Shown piece by piece: positions 61,770 through 64,000 of a stretch of DNA of 64,000 nt. Origin of the DNA: JAEULH01 sp963789785 (lineage in GTDB: Bacteria; Pseudomonadota; Alphaproteobacteria; Rhodospirillales; Defluviicoccaceae); assembly GCA_963789785.1 (NCBI GenBank), contig CAWBNC010000011.1:62001-126000 (forward strand), written 5' to 3'. A program made the position numbers and the translations under genes. The notes beneath the pieces were generated by a model that had not been told where the DNA came from, did no database searches, and worked only from the letters and a program-made list of their open reading frames with translations. Every line of letters starts with the position of its first letter. Position 1 is the first letter of the stretch.

Positions 61770-62510
61770 CTACTCCGCGGCGCGGGCCGTGCGGGCCGGG
61801 ACGAGCGGCCGTTCGGCGACGACCTTCTGGTAGAGCCTGCCGAAATACGTTGTCTTGCGCCAGATGAAGGCGTCCGGCTTGCTGGCGAAATCGGCGATCT
61901 CGCGTTCGAGAAGCCCAAATGCGAACGGCTCGAGCAGGCGGAAGACGAGGTTCATAGGCCAACGCAACGGATGCCACCTGGTAGTGCGATGATAGTCGGT
62001 GAAGATCACCTTGCCGCCGGGCGGCACGGCCGCGAGCAGGGCATCGACGACTAGGCGCTTGTGGTCGTCGGGGATCTCATGGAGCAGGAAGAAGCAGCAG
62101 ACGGTGTCGTAAAGCCCACCGCCGGGAGCGGCGGCATCGGCCAGTCGGACCCTGGCCTGGGGGAAGCCCTCCAGCTTGCGCCGGCAGTGGGCCACCTGTA
62201 ATGGCGCAATATCGATCACGTCGAGCCGGCCCTCGGTGCCGAGCGCACCGGCGAGATCCGCCGAGTAGCGGCCGTAGACATTGGCGGCCTGGAGCACCCT
62301 CTGGCCCGGAGACAGCTCAGCGCAATTGACGCGGATCAGGCGGTTGAGGTTGCCCCATAGAATGGCCGTGACGACAAAGGTGTTGTCGAGCAGCTTCAGG
62401 CTTGACGGTTTCAGGTAGGCCCAGGTGTACGTCTTGACGAGGTAGTCCGGCAGCTGAGGTGCCTTGGCCTCATGCGCCGGAACAGGCCGGTTATCGATAC
62501 CGCCGTCCAT
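61770..62510 (-). CDS. rquA: RquA-like rhodoquinone biosynthesis methyltransferase
   Basis: A 246-residue SAM-methyltransferase-fold protein. The opening LPDYLVKTYTWAYLKP and ILWGNLNRL, the modified SAM motif LQAANVYGRYSADLA, and later DVIDIAPLQVAHCRRKL, CCFFLLHEIPDDHKRLVVDA, VIFTDYHRTTRWHP and RLLEPFAFGLLEREI match what I know of RquA, the enzyme that converts ubiquinone to rhodoquinone. The HEIPDD segment is typical. It is distinct from UbiE. Rhodoquinone would serve fumarate reduction under low oxygen. The identification rests on recalled motifs. Confidence 0.7.
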   Translation of the reverse strand: MDGGIDNRPVPAHEAKAPQLPDYLVKTYTWAYLKPSSLKLLDNTFVVTAILWGNLNRLIRVNCAELSPGQRVLQAANVYGRYSADLAGALGTEGRLDVIDIAPLQVAHCRRKLEGFPQARVRLADAAAPGGGLYDTVCCFFLLHEIPDDHKRLVVDALLAAVPPGGKVIFTDYHRTTRWHPLRWPMNLVFRLLEPFAFGLLEREIADFASKPDAFIWRKTTYFGRLYQKVVAERPLVPARTARAAE

Positions 62511-62775
62511 TCGCTGTCCTCACCGGTCGTGTGCAAGCGTCCGGATACACTGTTTTGTACGGCACTCAAAGCCCAAAAGGTCAGCTTTCAGAGCCGCCTG
62601 CGCAACCGAAGGGGTTTGCCCATTGGCAATAAGCGGATACTCTCGCAGTTCGTTCCGCGGCGCGGACTGTAGCGCGCTCGGTTCGCGATCCAGAAGAAGC
62701 TTCCTTGCCGACCCGGTTGCCCAAAGGCCCTTTCGGGTCTCATTTCAGATCATGCCTCTCCAAGTTAAAAGAGCG

Positions 62776-63633
62776 ATGGATCAGCGCTCGTACATCCTGA
62801 CGATTTCGTGTCCCGATACCGTTGGCATCGTCGCCGCCGTGTCCGGCTTCCTCACCGCGCACGACGCCTTCATCGCCGAGTTGACCCATTACGGCGACCC
62901 CCTGAGCGAGCGCTTCTTCATGCGCACGGTCTTCCGAACCGCCGCCGAAACCGTTTCGGCGCAGAGCTTCACCCACACGTTCTCGCGTATCGCCGAGCGA
63001 TTCCACATGGTCTGGGGGCTTCACGACGCGACGCGCAAGGCCCGCATCCTGATCCTCGTCTCGAGGATCGATCACTGTCTCAACGATCTGCTTTATCGCT
63101 ACCGGACCGGCGAACTGGCGGTCGAGATCCCGGCGATCGTCTCCAATCACCCCGATCTTGCGCCGCTTGCCGACTGGCACGGCATTCCGTTCTTCCATCT
63201 GCCGGTGGCGGCGGAGACGCGGCGCGACCAGGAAGCCGCCGTGCTGCGCCTGGTCGATGAGCTCGAGATCGACCTGGTCGTCCTCGCGCGCTACATGCAG
63301 ATCCTGACCGCGTCGACCTGCGAACGCCTGCGCGGGCGGTGCATCAACATTCATCACTCCTTCCTGCCGGGATTCAAGGGGCAGAAGCCGTATCATCAGG
63401 CCCATGCGCGCGGGGTCAAACTGATCGGCGCGTCGGCGCATTACGTCACCCCCGACCTCGATGAGGGGCCGATCGTCGAGCAGGCCGTGGAACGGGTCGA
63501 TCACACCTGCGGGCCGGATGCGCTGGCGATGGTCGGGCGCGACATCGAGAATGTCGTGCTGGCGCGCGCCGTGCGCTTCCACATCGAGCACCGGGTCCTG
63601 CTTAACGGCGCCAAGACCGTCGTTCTGCGCTGA
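62776..63633 (+). CDS. purU: Formyltetrahydrofolate deformylase
   Basis: PurU hydrolyses 10-formyltetrahydrofolate to formate and tetrahydrofolate. The 285-residue protein has an N-terminal ACT-like domain (ILTISCPDTVGIVAAVSGFL) and a formyl-transferase-type domain with VLARYMQIL, INIHHSFLPGFKGQKPYHQA, GASAHYVTPDLDEGPIVEQ and RDIENVVLARAV. The ATG at 62776 is preferred; an ATG at 62752 would add eight residues. It is divergent from the RquA-like gene, with a 265-base gap. Confidence 0.95.
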   Translation: MDQRSYILTISCPDTVGIVAAVSGFLTAHDAFIAELTHYGDPLSERFFMRTVFRTAAETVSAQSFTHTFSRIAERFHMVWGLHDATRKARILILVSRIDHCLNDLLYRYRTGELAVEIPAIVSNHPDLAPLADWHGIPFFHLPVAAETRRDQEAAVLRLVDELEIDLVVLARYMQILTASTCERLRGRCINIHHSFLPGFKGQKPYHQAHARGVKLIGASAHYVTPDLDEGPIVEQAVERVDHTCGPDALAMVGRDIENVVLARAVRFHIEHRVLLNGAKTVVLR

Positions 63634-63761
63634 TCGTCCGGACCGACCGCCTCGGGTGCGATGTCGTAGGCTTCCAGATCGGCATGTATAGGGTTGCAGT
63701 TCATGCGGATGACTGTCGACCACCGTCCGCGCGCCGCCAATTCACCAAAACGGCGGCCTTC

Positions 63762-64000
63762 TCAGCGGCTCCCGGTCAGACGCTCGATCATCGCCCAGAC
63801 CGCGGCGACCTGCGCCCCGCTCTTCACGTCGTAGTCGCGACCGGTGAAACCCCACCAGTCCCAGCAGCCATTCGGGTTCGGCCACGGCAGGGCGATGCCG
63901 AGCAGCCGCCGGCGCAGCGGCGTGGCCTGCGGGTAAAGAACGACGATATCGTTGGCGGCGGCCCAGCCATTGTATCCGGCATGCGCGACGAAGGCGTCGC
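63762..64000 (-). CDS. Poly(3-hydroxybutyrate) depolymerase C-terminal end (partial)
   Basis: The 79 codons at the right edge encode the C-terminal part of an esterase-type PHB depolymerase: HAGYNGWAAANDIVVLYPQA, then NPNGCWDWWGFTGRDYDVKS and a final helix ending MIERLTGS. The NPxGCWDWWG motif is diagnostic for the family. The catalytic Ser and signal peptide lie outside the window. It supports use of polyhydroxyalkanoate stores or external polymer. Confidence 0.85.
   Translation of the reverse strand, partial: DAFVAHAGYNGWAAANDIVVLYPQATPLRRRLLGIALPWPNPNGCWDWWGFTGRDYDVKSGAQVAAVWAMIERLTGSR

Overview
The window looks like chromosomal DNA from a GC-rich alphaproteobacterium of the Rhodospirillales type. 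The evidence is gene content and order: a trpE-trpG-trpD-trpC run beside a ppiD-type chaperone gene, lexA convergent with a comEC lacking the beta-lactamase domain, tpiA-secG-pyrG-kdsA, clpS-clpA, and a GTTC-N7-GTTC SOS box beside lexA. Pyruvate:ferredoxin oxidoreductase, a RquA-like quinone methyltransferase, two GH57 glucan-type enzymes and a PHB depolymerase end fit a facultatively anaerobic, storage-polymer-using bacterium. A glycogen-accumulating organism would fit, but no genus can be assigned from this sequence alone.

Layout. 0-7.7 kb: aminopropyltransferase end, LysR/AhpD-like pair, DUF488, tRNA-Gly, radical SAM protein, apaG, folE, trkH, argE. 7.7-14.2 kb: Flp pilin, cupredoxin, two lipoprotein genes, then hslO, argF, argD. 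14.3-19.5 kb: two GH57 genes flanking a SIR2-TPR gene with a homogenised 132-bp internal repeat. 19.5-25.9 kb: transporter, comEC, lexA, HIT protein, eno, DUF190 and a broken crcB. 25.9-34.0 kb: MFS transporter, trpCDG, two small genes, trpE and a heavily frameshifted ppiD. 34.4-42.4 kb: tpiA, secG, pyrG, kdsA, clpA, clpS and a class III nucleotide cyclase. 42.4-50.0 kb: NnrU-family protein, then an electron-transfer cluster (GltD-like Fe-S flavoprotein, NifJ, dihydroorotate-dehydrogenase-like protein). 50-64 kb: guaA, GFA enzyme, Old Yellow Enzyme, DUF2231/sugar dehydrogenase, HiPIP, second trkH, ilvD, two related secreted proteins, sixA, RquA-like gene, purU and the end of a PHB depolymerase.

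How the genes work together. The nifJ cluster would oxidise pyruvate to acetyl-CoA and pass low-potential electrons to NAD(P)H or another acceptor. A RquA-type enzyme would supply rhodoquinone for anaerobic fumarate reduction, and GH57 enzymes and PHB depolymerase would act on storage polymers. These links are inference from content.

Two patterns cut across the window. First, at least a dozen otherwise intact genes (folE, trkH, argE, a hydrolase, the SIR2-TPR gene, comEC, HIT, an MFS gene, tpiA, pyrG, guaA, probably the cyclase) need one single-base frame correction. Nearly always one base is in excess, which points to consensus errors rather than gene decay. Second, short dispersed palindromic elements with CTAG-containing ends lie between genes, and two copies keep their hairpins although the stem sequences differ. 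The SIR2-TPR gene is the best candidate for a defence-type system; the two secreted paralogues and the nifJ cluster are the next most interesting.
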